In this document: positions 27,727-36,218 of the stretch, in pieces
Position numbering within the stretch: the first letter of the stretch is position 1
How the letters are laid out: the number at the start of each line of letters is the position of its first letter
Source: an uncultured Saprospiraceae bacterium
Lineage (GTDB): Bacteria > Bacteroidota > Bacteroidia > Chitinophagales > Saprospiraceae
Direction: 5' to 3'
DNA length: 51,814 bases
Assembly: GCA_937921775.1 (NCBI GenBank)
Contig: CAKZUK010000108.1
Location: forward strand, 1 to 51,814
The notes under the pieces: model-generated
Told to the model about the DNA's origin: nothing
The model's database searches: none
Seen by the model: only the letters and a program-made list of their open reading frames with translations
Position numbers and translations under genes: made by a program

Positions 27727-27964
27727 TTGTTTCCAATTTTGGTAATGCTTACGGGGTTCGGCGCAATCATTACTTAGTGTTTCAAAATGCATATAAGATT
27801 AAGTACGATCTTATCCTTTTCTTGAATCTTAGTTTTTATTTTAACACTATCTCTTATTTTAGGGCTATTATTAGTCCTTAGTACGATAGTGTGGGGGACA
27901 AATGTTGCGAAAAGAATGAATAAAGTACTTTTAATATGTTATTAATTTATATATATCAAGAACA
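27727..27964. other. Divergent gap between the small peptide gene and the PLP enzyme gene
   Basis: 238 bp, AT-rich. I see neither a full TTG/TAnnTTTG pair nor another open frame here. It must contain the start signals for both flanking genes. Confidence 0.4.
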
Positions 27965-28909
27965 ATGCCAGACTTAAATAAATTAATAGATGAATTTGAA
28001 GCACGAAAAAGTCCACTTGAGTTATTGACTATCAGTGCTTTAGATAAGTATGATGTGAGGGTGTATGTAAAAAGAGATGATCTGATTGATCCCTATTTAT
28101 CGGGTAATAAATGGCGTAAATTAAATCTTAACTTAGTAGAAGCGATTCGCTTAGCTAAGGCCACAATACTCACCTTTGGAGGTGCTTACTCAAATCATAT
28201 CTACGCTGTAGCCGCAGCTGGTCGTCAGTTTGGTTTGAAAACGATAGGAATCATCAGAGGAGAAGCTCCAAGGGAATACGGAGCTACATTGCGTTTTGCC
28301 GATGAATGTAATATGGAATTGCATTTTCTCTCACGGAGCGACTATCGAGCTAAAATAATCCCTAAAGACATTGATCAATCTACTTGCTACATTTTGCCGG
28401 AAGGTGGAACCAACTGCCTAGGAATAAAAGGCTGTGAACGAATAGTAACTGAGGTAAAGGAACAACTACCGGATGACACCAAAGTTGATTATTGGTGTAC
28501 CAGCAGTGGGACAGGTGGAACGGCCAGCGGAATTATATCGGCACTAAAAAATGATTCCGAAGCACTAATTTTTTCTGCACTAAAAGGCGATTTTCTAAAA
28601 TCAGATATTCAAAAATTACTGGGAAATTGTGTCGCAAAAAAATATAGCAATTGGCAATTAATCACGGATTACCATTTCGGGGGCTACGCTAAATTCAAAC
28701 CAGAACTCATTGAATTTATCAATTATTTTAAAGCGACAACGGATATTCCATTAGATCCGATTTACACTGGAAAAATGTTTTACGGTATTTTGGATTTGCT
28801 TGAAAAAGGTTTTTTTAAAAAGGGGAGTACCATTGTGATTGTACATACTGGAGGGCTACAAGGAGTGGCGGGGTATAATGAACGAAAGGGAATTAGAATT
28901 GAAGTGTGA
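27965..28909 (+). CDS. D-cysteine desulfhydrase / ACC deaminase family PLP enzyme
   Basis: 314 residues, a fold II PLP enzyme. PLP should bind Lys49 in LSGNKWRKL, and Ser76-Asn77-His78 in FGGAYSNHIYA form the substrate/phosphate-side site seen in this family. The glycine-rich loop SSGTGGTASGI holds the PLP phosphate. Members convert D-cysteine to pyruvate, H2S and ammonia, or 1-aminocyclopropane-1-carboxylate to 2-oxobutanoate; D-cysteine desulfhydrase is the more frequent activity, but the residues I can see do not settle it. The last codons (GIRIEV, stop TGA at 28907-28909) lie inside a family 1 repeat, so the repeat forms the end of the protein. Confidence 0.85.
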   Translation: MPDLNKLIDEFEARKSPLELLTISALDKYDVRVYVKRDDLIDPYLSGNKWRKLNLNLVEAIRLAKATILTFGGAYSNHIYAVAAAGRQFGLKTIGIIRGEAPREYGATLRFADECNMELHFLSRSDYRAKIIPKDIDQSTCYILPEGGTNCLGIKGCERIVTEVKEQLPDDTKVDYWCTSSGTGGTASGIISALKNDSEALIFSALKGDFLKSDIQKLLGNCVAKKYSNWQLITDYHFGGYAKFKPELIEFINYFKATTDIPLDPIYTGKMFYGILDLLEKGFFKKGSTIVIVHTGGLQGVAGYNERKGIRIEV

Positions 28910-28975
28910 ATGTGAACTAGAATTTTCCTCCAAGGCTTAGAAGTATATTCTAATTCACATCCGAGTTCCAATTCC
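28889..28975. repeat. Dispersed palindromic repeat, family 1 (copy C), forming two gene ends
   Basis: GGAATTAGAATTGAAGTG on the left pairs with an arm ending GAGTTCCAATTCC on the right, with ATTCTAATTCACAT inside. The left end encodes the last codons and stop of the PLP enzyme; the right end touches the stop of the minus-strand gene (28975-28977). Confidence 0.65.
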
Positions 28976-31014
28976 TACGGAGTAACCCGACGTCCATTCC
29001 GGTACTTCACCAAAAAGGCATCAAAGAAACCATATTGCTGTGCTTGAAGCATTGCGTCACGAGCTTCTTTTAAACTAAAGAAGTCACCAACCAATACACG
29101 GTACCAATCTTTCTCAGCCATGTATTCTGTATCCAATCTACCCATAGTTTTGACTTCTCTAAACATAGATTGACTGGGATTAAATTTGAGAACTACTGTT
29201 AGCTGAACTTTGTAATAAACACCACTGTGTGTAGGTGTGCTAGTATTATTTGGTTTTGACTTTGTCTTAGGTTTGTATTTTACAGGAGGAGGGAGAGTTG
29301 GTCGGGTATCAATGATGACAGTTGGCGTCTTGTTGTTGTCTGTATAAGCGGTGCCGATGTTTGTATTGTTATCTGTAGTAGTCGTAGTTCGACCAGTATT
29401 AGAATCAGTGAAGACGGGAGGGCTACTACCCGCTGTATTATCAACGATAGCCCCCAATTCAGCAAGTTGAAAATCCATTGAGTAATTACTTTTTCCGTCG
29501 TTATCGAAGGTGCTGAAACGCTTCTCTTCTGACTTATACCCATCTTTCAAAACCGTCAGTCGATATTCAGTGTTAGGAAGTAGTACAAACTGATAGGCAC
29601 CGTTTTCCACAACACGTGATGTAAGCAAACGATTCTTTGTGGAGTTTTTAACTTCATAAAGGTTGACGTTGACCGAAGTTAATTTTTCATTATTCTTTCC
29701 AGCAATATTCCCGGTAGCCATAATTTGAGCGCTAGGCGTAGCGAAAATAAAAATATCGTTTTCAATCGTATTGATTTTTTCCAAACCGAATAAACGATTA
29801 GAAACTAGAAACCCACCAGATCCATTTTTCTCTTCGATGTAGTAGTAGTCGTCGTTGCAAGAGTTTAATGGTAAGCCAAGGTGCTCTGGTTTGTCAAAAC
29901 GATTACCCAATTTTTTGGCTTTAAAAATATCAAAACCACCCAAGGTCACATGTCCGTTCGAGCTGAAATATAAGACCTCCGTTTGCGCATTGTAAAAGGG
30001 GGTAACCTCATCTCCCAAAGTATTGATTCGAGGGCCAGCATTTTTGGGTAAGGAAAAGTCAACATCATCAGAAGCCAATTGCCTTTTGGTATACCAGATG
30101 TCTAAGCCACCAAAACCACCTTCACGGTCAGAAGAGAAGTAAAGAATTTCTTCTTTTTCGGTGTGAACTACGAATGGGTGAGTGGCAGTATTACCTTCCA
30201 TTCGTATATAGTCTCTCAATTTTTCGGGATTAGACCAACCACTATCTTCAACTCTTGTTACGTAAATATCGCAATTGGTTTTGGTGCCTTTCCAGACTCC
30301 ATTAGTTTGGCAGATGGTAAAGTAGAATCGCTGATTGTCTGGTGAAAAAGAGCCATGGCAAATCTGTCCGCTCGTAATTGTGGGAAGGTCTGGAACTACA
30401 GCTTGGGTCCATACCCCCGATTGACGTTGCGATCGATACATCTTTGCGTCGCCAGACATGGTAGATGAAAAGTAGAGAATGTCATCTGAAAAAGGGATTG
30501 GTGCAAACTCGTTTTCCAGTGTGTTTATACTTTCGCTAAGATGTTCGATGACGATAGATTTGTTTACTTCGTCTTCGATAGCCAGCCCCATGTCGCAACC
30601 TGCAAGTTCATTAAACACCAGTTTGGAAACAACTTTTTTGTCATCACCTTTATATTTTTTGTTGTAGGAAAGTAATTCCTTTTTAGCTAGTTCATATTGT
30701 CCATCTTGTTTTAGGGCACGAGCATATTTCAATCCAGCCAAGCCTACGTCACCGTTTTCATCTTTGACGCGCTTGTAGGTTTCAGCTGCTTTTCGAAAAT
30801 TTTTGAGTTCATAATAGCAATCGCCGGCTTTGTAAATCAAGTCTTTCTTGGTAGGTTTCTTTTTCCATGCTGCTTCATAATGTTCCGCAGCATCGGCATA
30901 TTTACCTTGTTCAAAAAGTTTATCTGCGATTTTACTATGCTTTTTCCAGCTTAGGTTTTGTGCACTTAAGGTGAATGCAAAGAGGCAGATGAAGATACTT
31001 AGTGAATATTTCAT
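28975..31014 (-). CDS. PorE-like TPR/beta-propeller/CRD protein with C-terminal SPOR domain
   Basis: 679 residues from the ATG at 31014 (MKYSLSIFICLFAFTLSA, a signal peptide); an upstream ATG at 31053 gives no signal peptide. Residues of about 25-140 are TPR repeats (ADKLFEQGKYADAAEHYEAAWKK). Residues of about 175-430 have PD40/WD40-like blades (DDILYFSSTMSGDAKMYRS, ILYFSSDREGGFGGLDIW, VLYFSSNGHVTLGGFDIFKA). Residues of about 445-525 are a carboxypeptidase regulatory-like domain (NIAGKNNEKLTSVNVNLYE, NTEYRLTVLKDGY). After a Thr/Pro linker the end (SGVYYKVQLTVVLKF to DAFLVKY) resembles a SPOR domain. PorE of the T9SS has TPR, WD40, CRD and an OmpA-type peptidoglycan-binding end, so this may be a related protein using SPOR instead. 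That link is inference. Confidence 0.8.
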   Translation of the reverse strand: MKYSLSIFICLFAFTLSAQNLSWKKHSKIADKLFEQGKYADAAEHYEAAWKKKPTKKDLIYKAGDCYYELKNFRKAAETYKRVKDENGDVGLAGLKYARALKQDGQYELAKKELLSYNKKYKGDDKKVVSKLVFNELAGCDMGLAIEDEVNKSIVIEHLSESINTLENEFAPIPFSDDILYFSSTMSGDAKMYRSQRQSGVWTQAVVPDLPTITSGQICHGSFSPDNQRFYFTICQTNGVWKGTKTNCDIYVTRVEDSGWSNPEKLRDYIRMEGNTATHPFVVHTEKEEILYFSSDREGGFGGLDIWYTKRQLASDDVDFSLPKNAGPRINTLGDEVTPFYNAQTEVLYFSSNGHVTLGGFDIFKAKKLGNRFDKPEHLGLPLNSCNDDYYYIEEKNGSGGFLVSNRLFGLEKINTIENDIFIFATPSAQIMATGNIAGKNNEKLTSVNVNLYEVKNSTKNRLLTSRVVENGAYQFVLLPNTEYRLTVLKDGYKSEEKRFSTFDNDGKSNYSMDFQLAELGAIVDNTAGSSPPVFTDSNTGRTTTTTDNNTNIGTAYTDNNKTPTVIIDTRPTLPPPVKYKPKTKSKPNNTSTPTHSGVYYKVQLTVVLKFNPSQSMFREVKTMGRLDTEYMAEKDWYRVLVGDFFSLKEARDAMLQAQQYGFFDAFLVKYRNGRRVTP

Positions 31015-31170
31015 GATCTTGATTTTTATTTTATTGAGGACATGAGCTAGCAATCAGATATCAGAAAACCCATAGGCTAACGGAAAACCGAGGCCTGACA
31101 CCATACTCCTCAAGCAGATTTATACTGATTTTGAGAATATTAGATGCGTTTGGGTGTCATTAATTGAGAT

Positions 31171-31243
31171 GGAAGACCGAAGCCCGAAGTTTCCCGCGAT
31201 CGTGTAACACGCTATAGGGAAGCTTCCGTCTTCCGTCTTCGGA
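31171..31243. repeat. Dispersed repeat, family 2 (copy A)
   Basis: The left arm GGAAGACCGAAGCCCGAAG, continuing TTTCCC, pairs with the right arm GGGAAGCTTCCGTCTTCC with a few mismatches; the loop has a small CGTGTAACACG palindrome. The family is purine-rich on one strand and shares GAAGTTTCCC with the copies at 36051 and 42611. Confidence 0.55.
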
Positions 31244-31265
31244 CTAAAACAATACTACTAAAGAA

Positions 31266-31850
31266 TTAATTTATCCCTTTCCCTTCTTTCATCAACAATT
31301 TTTCAATAACGACAGGATAATGCACGTGCTCTAGTTTAAGAACTTTAGCAGCAATGTCTTCAGCTGAATCTTCTGCTGAGATGACGCATTTAGCCTGAAA
31401 GAGAATATTCCCTTCGTCGTAATGTTCATTTACAAAATGGATAGTTATCCCAGATTCCCGCTTTCCTGCAGCTTTGACGGCTTGGTGTACTTTATTACCG
31501 TACATTCCCTTGCCTCCAAATGCTGGAAGTAAAGACGGATGGATGTTCAAGATGTGGCCCTGATAATTCCTTACCAGGTATGGAGGTATTAACAGCAAAA
31601 AGCCCGCCAATGCTATGAAATTGACGGAATATCTGTCAAAAATTTCTAATATTTCTTCACTTTGCGTGAAAACGGCCTTTTTTAGCCGGAGGGTGGGGAT
31701 GTTATAGCCAGTAGCCATGGTCAAAACCTTTGCAGTGGGCTTATTAGAAACGACTAGTGCGACACGAATAGTATCGTGTCCGATGAAGTGTTCGATGATT
31801 TTTTTGGCGTTGCTGCCGGTGCCTGAGGCGAAGATGGCTATGTTGATCAT
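31266..31850 (-). CDS. purN: Phosphoribosylglycinamide formyltransferase
   Basis: 194 residues, normal for PurN. It transfers a formyl group from 10-formyltetrahydrofolate to GAR in purine synthesis. The start MINIAIFASGTGSNAKKI has the phosphate-binding loop. The catalytic residues are Asn102 and His104 in ILNIHPSLLPAFGGKGMYG and Asp145 in FVNEHYDEGNILFQA. The protein is cytoplasmic. It is flanked by a family 2 repeat downstream and by a large hairpin upstream (31878-32002), with no other purine genes in the window. Confidence 0.93.
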   Translation of the reverse strand: MINIAIFASGTGSNAKKIIEHFIGHDTIRVALVVSNKPTAKVLTMATGYNIPTLRLKKAVFTQSEEILEIFDRYSVNFIALAGFLLLIPPYLVRNYQGHILNIHPSLLPAFGGKGMYGNKVHQAVKAAGKRESGITIHFVNEHYDEGNILFQAKCVISAEDSAEDIAAKVLKLEHVHYPVVIEKLLMKEGKGIN

Positions 31851-31877
31851 GGGGTGTAAGATAGGGAATGAGATTTA

Positions 31878-32002
31878 AATGTAAAACCGCAAAATGATAA
31901 ATTTCAAATCTGTCGGGCCGCTAGGCAGGATGTAAAAGTTGCTGGTCTGATACGGATAAGGGAGAAGGAACTTTTACGTTTTAACTTTTGCGGTTTTACA
32001 TT
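31878..32002. repeat. Large inverted repeat between purN and the next gene
   Basis: A perfect 17-bp arm (AATGTAAAACCGCAAAA at 31878-31894) has its complement at 31986-32002. The 91 bases between them have a further pair (ATGTAAAAGTT near 31931 and AACTTTTACG near 31970). The whole could fold into one long branched hairpin and may act as a terminator for the gene at 32010 or as a mobile palindromic unit. Confidence 0.7.
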
Positions 32003-32009
32003 CTACATT

Positions 32010-33623
32010 TTAAAACCGAATCTTCCCAAATCGACTTCTTCGCCCACGCTCTCCAAAAATCACCATTTCTTTTTTACCAGTTTGTCGACAAACCTTTGGG
32101 CGAGTGATGATGTTGGCGTCCATGTTTTCATAAAGAGGGGAGGTGTTGACATCTCCGTCTTGATGCACAGCCGTGAGCGCAATGATTGAGTTGGAACCAT
32201 TGTAGTTATAAAACTTATTTGTTTTTTTATCGAGTCTAAAGTTCTTGGCGTTGTCGTTATAGATAAAGTAAATTTTATCTCTAATGATGGACATGGCATA
32301 GGATGAAAAATAACCACCATCATTTCTTGTTTCTTGGCGTTTTGGGATGCGAGCTGTCCATTCTACTTCTCCATTTGGATTGATATTTACCACAATGATG
32401 TCATTGTAATTGTAATAATAATCGTATCGAACATTTTGATTGTAACCGTTAAGTCCGTAGCCATAATTATCAACTTGCTCTTCTACAAAATATTGCTCGG
32501 CAATTAGAAGTGCTCCTCCATCATTTCTAAGAATGAGGTGATCGAGTGAGTAGGAATATAACTCGGCTGCTTTTTTTACATCGCCATTTCGTTCCCTATT
32601 TTTTAGTTTTCCTTTTTTCTTTTCAGAAATGTATTCCGTTCGAAAATCAAAATCTAACTCTTTGGCATTCTTATTAAATATTTGTTTCTCTTTGGGGTCA
32701 ACCCTGAAAAAGTAGGTGCCTTTCATACTGTAAGTTCCTTTTTCAGAATAGAATCCAGAACAAATTAATTCACCATTATCTGCAACCCTAAAGGTCAGGT
32801 CCGTAATGAATTTATCTTTGAGATCAATCTTATATTTTGTTAGTTCTTCACCCAATTTATTGTAGGCAAGTATCACGTATTTGTAATTGGGTTTTCCTTT
32901 TCGACGGACTAAAGAAGATCCATCGGTGTAAAGTACGCCCAATAGATAAACATTACCTTCGTTATCCACCTGATAATCTTCAACAACAAATTGATTGTCA
33001 TCATAAGGAAGTCGGATGTCTTTTGACCAAAGTTCCTGCATTTCATTGTCAAAAACACGTAATGCAAAACGCTCTGGCGTATTTTTTTTGTAGGGTAGTT
33101 GATTGTAAACTAGAACCTTGCTACTGTCTCGTGAGATATGAAAATTGAAGCTTCCTTCCTGATACTTATTTTTGGTATCTATTTCACCAATGAATTTTAA
33201 ATCACTCGCTGGTTGTAGGCCTTTTGGACTTATTCGTTGTGCGAAGAGATAGTTTTTCTTTTTGGCCTGATTGTTAAATGAAGTAAAGAAATACAGTTGC
33301 CCACCAATCACCATCAAATCTTCAAACTGTCGTTTTTTCTTTTTTATTTTTAAGCTGAGTTCTTTACTTTTTACAAGGTTCATGGAACCATCGTAACGCT
33401 CTAAAATTACTTTTGAAGGACCATCCGCTACGTTTGTTTGGTTGGAATTTTTTACCCGAAGTGCAAAGAAGCCATTCTTGTTCCAAGAAACAACTTTAGA
33501 AATCATAGTCCCCGAAGGTTCCGTATATTCTTTACCCCAGGTAACTTTAGATTTGTTTTGAGCTTGCAAAAAAGCTGTGGATAGGAGGAAGGCTAGGAAG
33601 AGTAGCGAGTATTTTTTTTGCAT
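32010..33623 (-). CDS. Secreted protein of unknown function, probably beta-propeller
   Basis: 537 residues from the ATG at 33623 (MQKKYSLLFLAFLLSTAFLQAQ, a signal peptide); an ATG at 33689 would add 22 residues before it. Repeating strand segments such as VVSWNKNGFFALRVKN, DLMVIGGQLYFFTSF, VDNEGNVYLLGVLY, VADNGELICSGFYSEKG, LRNDGGALLIAEQYF and IIRDKIYFIYNDN fit a propeller-like fold. A Tyr/Asn-rich loop (NYGYGLNGYNQNVRYDYYYNYN, split here in words) lies at about residues 415-435, and the C terminus is basic (RGRRSRFGKIRF). There is no T9SS tail, so it is likely periplasmic or an outer-membrane-associated protein. I do not recognise the family. Confidence 0.7.
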   Translation of the reverse strand: MQKKYSLLFLAFLLSTAFLQAQNKSKVTWGKEYTEPSGTMISKVVSWNKNGFFALRVKNSNQTNVADGPSKVILERYDGSMNLVKSKELSLKIKKKKRQFEDLMVIGGQLYFFTSFNNQAKKKNYLFAQRISPKGLQPASDLKFIGEIDTKNKYQEGSFNFHISRDSSKVLVYNQLPYKKNTPERFALRVFDNEMQELWSKDIRLPYDDNQFVVEDYQVDNEGNVYLLGVLYTDGSSLVRRKGKPNYKYVILAYNKLGEELTKYKIDLKDKFITDLTFRVADNGELICSGFYSEKGTYSMKGTYFFRVDPKEKQIFNKNAKELDFDFRTEYISEKKKGKLKNRERNGDVKKAAELYSYSLDHLILRNDGGALLIAEQYFVEEQVDNYGYGLNGYNQNVRYDYYYNYNDIIVVNINPNGEVEWTARIPKRQETRNDGGYFSSYAMSIIRDKIYFIYNDNAKNFRLDKKTNKFYNYNGSNSIIALTAVHQDGDVNTSPLYENMDANIITRPKVCRQTGKKEMVIFGERGRRSRFGKIRF

Positions 33624-33695
33624 AGTAAGTTTTTTTAGTTGGAGGAGGGAGATGGAAAGTTGGAGGTGGGGGATGGGGCTTAACTCCAACGCAAT

Positions 33696-33803
33696 GGAAT
33701 TAGAATGTGAGTTGAAATTAGAATTAGAATCGCCTTCTAACGTAAGCTCCGCGGCTGCGGGAATATTCTAATTCTAATTCTAACTTCGACTCGCCCCATT
33801 CTA
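33696..33803. repeat. Dispersed palindromic repeat, family 1 (copy D)
   Basis: The left arm GAGTTGAAATTAGAATTAG pairs with the right arm ATTCTAATTCTAACTTCGAC. The loop has CTCCGCGGCTGCGGGAAT. It fills most of the gap between two minus-strand genes. Confidence 0.65.
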
Positions 33804-33808
33804 GTTAT

Positions 33809-34714
33809 CTACCTCCCAATAGCTTTATACTTATTCGCATTGGCGGCATCCATTTTAGACATTAATTGCCGAATTTTTGTTTTTTGTTGACTACTTCCTT
33901 CTTTAAAAATTTCTACAATTTCAGCAGCCTTTGCGTTAGCAAACATTTGAATAATCATAGCTTGCGGGTAAGCTTTATTGACCGTTCCAATTTGTTCGAT
34001 AGCTTGTAGTATTATCGATTTGGCTGTTTCCTGATCAGAGTGCATCATGTCTAAGCCAAGGCGGTGATAATCGTACATTGCCTGACGGTAGTTACGTGCT
34101 CTTGGACTAAGTGTACTTTCAATGACCCAGTAGCGATTTCTATTTCCATCACTTGATCTCCAGCCTTTGTATTTACCTGTCAATCCAGAAGGTATAGTCG
34201 AAATAATATCGTTAGCAGTTTGGTAATATTGTTCACCTCCAAAAGGAGAGTAAGAATCATAATCGATACCTAGAATTGTGTAAGCGTAAAAAGACAAGAT
34301 AGAAGTTAAGTTATCATTAAAGGCATTCTGAGTGTATTGCAGTGGTTGAAACTGCTCGTAGGTAAAGACCAAATTTTTATCAGCGTGTGAAAGTAAAACC
34401 GTATTGTAGCTACCACCAAAGACTGGGCGGGAAGCCTGAATTTGAAGTTCTGCAGTAAACTCGTTTTGTGAGAGTTCTTCTTTTATGTTAATCTGGATGT
34501 TACCCTGAATACGCTCTTCTGGTTCGTAAACATCATCTGTCCATTTTTGGGTGTTTAAAAAATCTGTTATTGCATTTTCCAAGTCCTTGAAAACCTGTGG
34601 ATCGGTCCTCTTAAGTTGAGGTGTATTAACCGATACGTTAAATTGGAATTCTTGAGCAATTAGGCCCAAAGACACAAAAAGAACAAGACTTAAGGATAGT
34701 ACTAACTTTTTCAT
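33809..34714 (-). CDS. DUF4835 family exported protein (PorD-like)
   Basis: 301 residues. The signal peptide is MKKLVLSLSLVLFVSLGLIAQ. The start of the mature part, EFQFNVSVNTPQLKRTDPQVFKDLENAITDFLNTQKWT, and the motifs GNIQINI, RPVFGGSYNT and FYAYTILGIDYDSYSPFGGEQYYQ are those of the DUF4835 family as I know it; some databases call it a T9SS PorD protein. Its function is not settled. The gene follows coaBC by 85 bases on the same strand, in the conserved Bacteroidota order bamD, rpoZ, coaBC, DUF4835. recN often follows in other genomes, but here the next gene is the unknown propeller-like protein. Confidence 0.82.
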   Translation of the reverse strand: MKKLVLSLSLVLFVSLGLIAQEFQFNVSVNTPQLKRTDPQVFKDLENAITDFLNTQKWTDDVYEPEERIQGNIQINIKEELSQNEFTAELQIQASRPVFGGSYNTVLLSHADKNLVFTYEQFQPLQYTQNAFNDNLTSILSFYAYTILGIDYDSYSPFGGEQYYQTANDIISTIPSGLTGKYKGWRSSDGNRNRYWVIESTLSPRARNYRQAMYDYHRLGLDMMHSDQETAKSIILQAIEQIGTVNKAYPQAMIIQMFANAKAAEIVEIFKEGSSQQKTKIRQLMSKMDAANANKYKAIGR

Positions 34715-34799
34715 ATTTCAATAAATTTTTATAGACAGTAAAGACTGTTTTAGTTGCCAGATATCAGTCAGCTTGTAAAGGCTCACTTGACTTGATTTC

Positions 34800-35999
34800 T
34801 CATCCCAAGAATTCAGTTATTTCATCAACAATGTCGATAGCAACAGCTTTTTTTGTTTTTAACTTAAAATCTTTGATCTTATTGTCCTTACGGATGATTG
34901 AAATCTTATTGGTATCATGATTAAAACCAGCCCCTTTGTCATTTAGGGAGTTGAGAACGATAAAGTCAAAGTTTTTCTTTTTGAGTTTACCTTCAGCATT
35001 TGCCTTTTCGTTGTTGGTTTCCAAAGCAAATCCGACTAGTAATTGATCTTTACGTTTGACTTTGCCTAAAGATGCAGCGATGTCGATCGTTTTTTCTAAT
35101 TCTAAGGTAAGACTATTACCTGATTTTTTGATTTTTTTATCTGAAACTGTTTTGGGGCGATAATCGGCTACAGCTGCGGCCAAAACACCTCCGTCACAGT
35201 GGTCAAATTCCTTTTTGGAAGCCTCGTACATTTCTTGAGCAGATTGTACTCTGATGGTTTCTATGAGACTATGGTTGGTACTTAGTTTAGATGGGCCCAA
35301 AACCAATTTGACTTGGGCACCCCGGTTGGCCAATTCTTCCGCGATGGCCATCCCCATTTTGCCAGAGGAGTGGTTGCCGATGAATCGAACAGGATCTAAA
35401 TGTTCATAAGTTGGCCCTGCAGTGATTAAAAATGTTTTGCCGCTAAGGCTCTGCTCTTTTTGCAAAAAATCAGAAAGTAAGCGTACGATATCTTCTGGCT
35501 CAGCCATGCGACCATCTCCAACTAATCCACTCGCTAGTTCTCCGTTTCCGACAGGAATCAGATGATTGCCAAAAGATTGTAGTCGTTGTACATTGTCTTG
35601 AGTTGCTGGATGCTGCCACATGTCAAGATCCATTGCAGGTGCAAAGAAAACAGGACATCTAGCAGAGAGATAAGTTGCGGTAATAATGTTGTCGCAAATG
35701 GCCTGTGACATTTTTGCGAGCGTAGTGGCAGTGGTTGGAGCCACTAGCATAATATCAGCCCACAGTCCCATGTCTACGTGATTGTTCCAACTATCTTCAG
35801 CACTCACTTCCGTGAATACTGCTTTTTTGGATAAGGTAGAAAGGGTGAGCGGAGAGATGAAACGAGTAGCCGCGGGAGTCATCAGTATTTGAACTTCGGC
35901 TCCTGCTTTGATGAGTAAGCGCGTTAAGAAAGCTGACTTATAAGCCGCGATACTTCCTGTGATTCCGAGAATAATTTTTTTCCCCTTTAGTGCAGTCAT
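34800..35999 (-). CDS. coaBC: Bifunctional phosphopantothenoylcysteine synthetase/decarboxylase
   Basis: 399 residues with both halves. CoaC (about 1-180) binds FMN and decarboxylates the cysteine adduct: GITGSIAAYKSA, the catalytic His74 in WNNHVDMG, and APAMDLDMW. CoaB (about 185-399) joins cysteine to phosphopantothenate: LITAGPTYEHLDPVRFIGNHSSGKMG, VLAAAVADYRPK and VGFALET. In E. coli the substrate-recognition loop has ACGDxGPGRM, whose Cys158 completes the reaction; here the same loop is ASGLVGDGRM, with Ser157 at that place. The gene lies 219 bases after rpoZ with a weak hairpin between them. Confidence 0.93.
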   Translation of the reverse strand: MTALKGKKIILGITGSIAAYKSAFLTRLLIKAGAEVQILMTPAATRFISPLTLSTLSKKAVFTEVSAEDSWNNHVDMGLWADIMLVAPTTATTLAKMSQAICDNIITATYLSARCPVFFAPAMDLDMWQHPATQDNVQRLQSFGNHLIPVGNGELASGLVGDGRMAEPEDIVRLLSDFLQKEQSLSGKTFLITAGPTYEHLDPVRFIGNHSSGKMGMAIAEELANRGAQVKLVLGPSKLSTNHSLIETIRVQSAQEMYEASKKEFDHCDGGVLAAAVADYRPKTVSDKKIKKSGNSLTLELEKTIDIAASLGKVKRKDQLLVGFALETNNEKANAEGKLKKKNFDFIVLNSLNDKGAGFNHDTNKISIIRKDNKIKDFKLKTKKAVAIDIVDEITEFLG

Positions 36000-36050
36000 A
36001 TTGAGGATTTAAGCGTTTGTTAGAAATAGTTGAAAGAGCGCGAAGTCTGA

Positions 36051-36134
36051 TAGACGGAGGACCAAAGTTCACTTGAACGTGTGCTCCGCATAGTCTATTT
36101 ATGATAGTGGGAAACTTCCGTTTTCTCTCTTCCT
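36051..36134. repeat. Dispersed repeat, family 2 (copy B, degenerate)
   Basis: AGACGGAGGACCAAAGTTCAC on the left, and GGGAAACTTCCG on the right. It resembles the copies at 31171 and 42611, but pairing is weaker. It lies upstream of coaBC. Confidence 0.4.
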
Positions 36135-36146
36135 CTTTAATACAAC

Positions 36147-36181
36147 AATAGCCAAACCTTATTGTATAAAGCCTGGCTATT
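36147..36181 (-). terminator. Hairpin after rpoZ
   Basis: AATAGCCA pairs with TGGCTATT over 8 bp with an inner partial pairing. It lies about 38 bases past the rpoZ stop (36219). The T-tract is poor, so it may only attenuate read-through into coaBC. Confidence 0.5.
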
Positions 36182-36218
36182 GATTTATTTTAGAATATTG
36201 ATTTTAAGCAAATCTATA

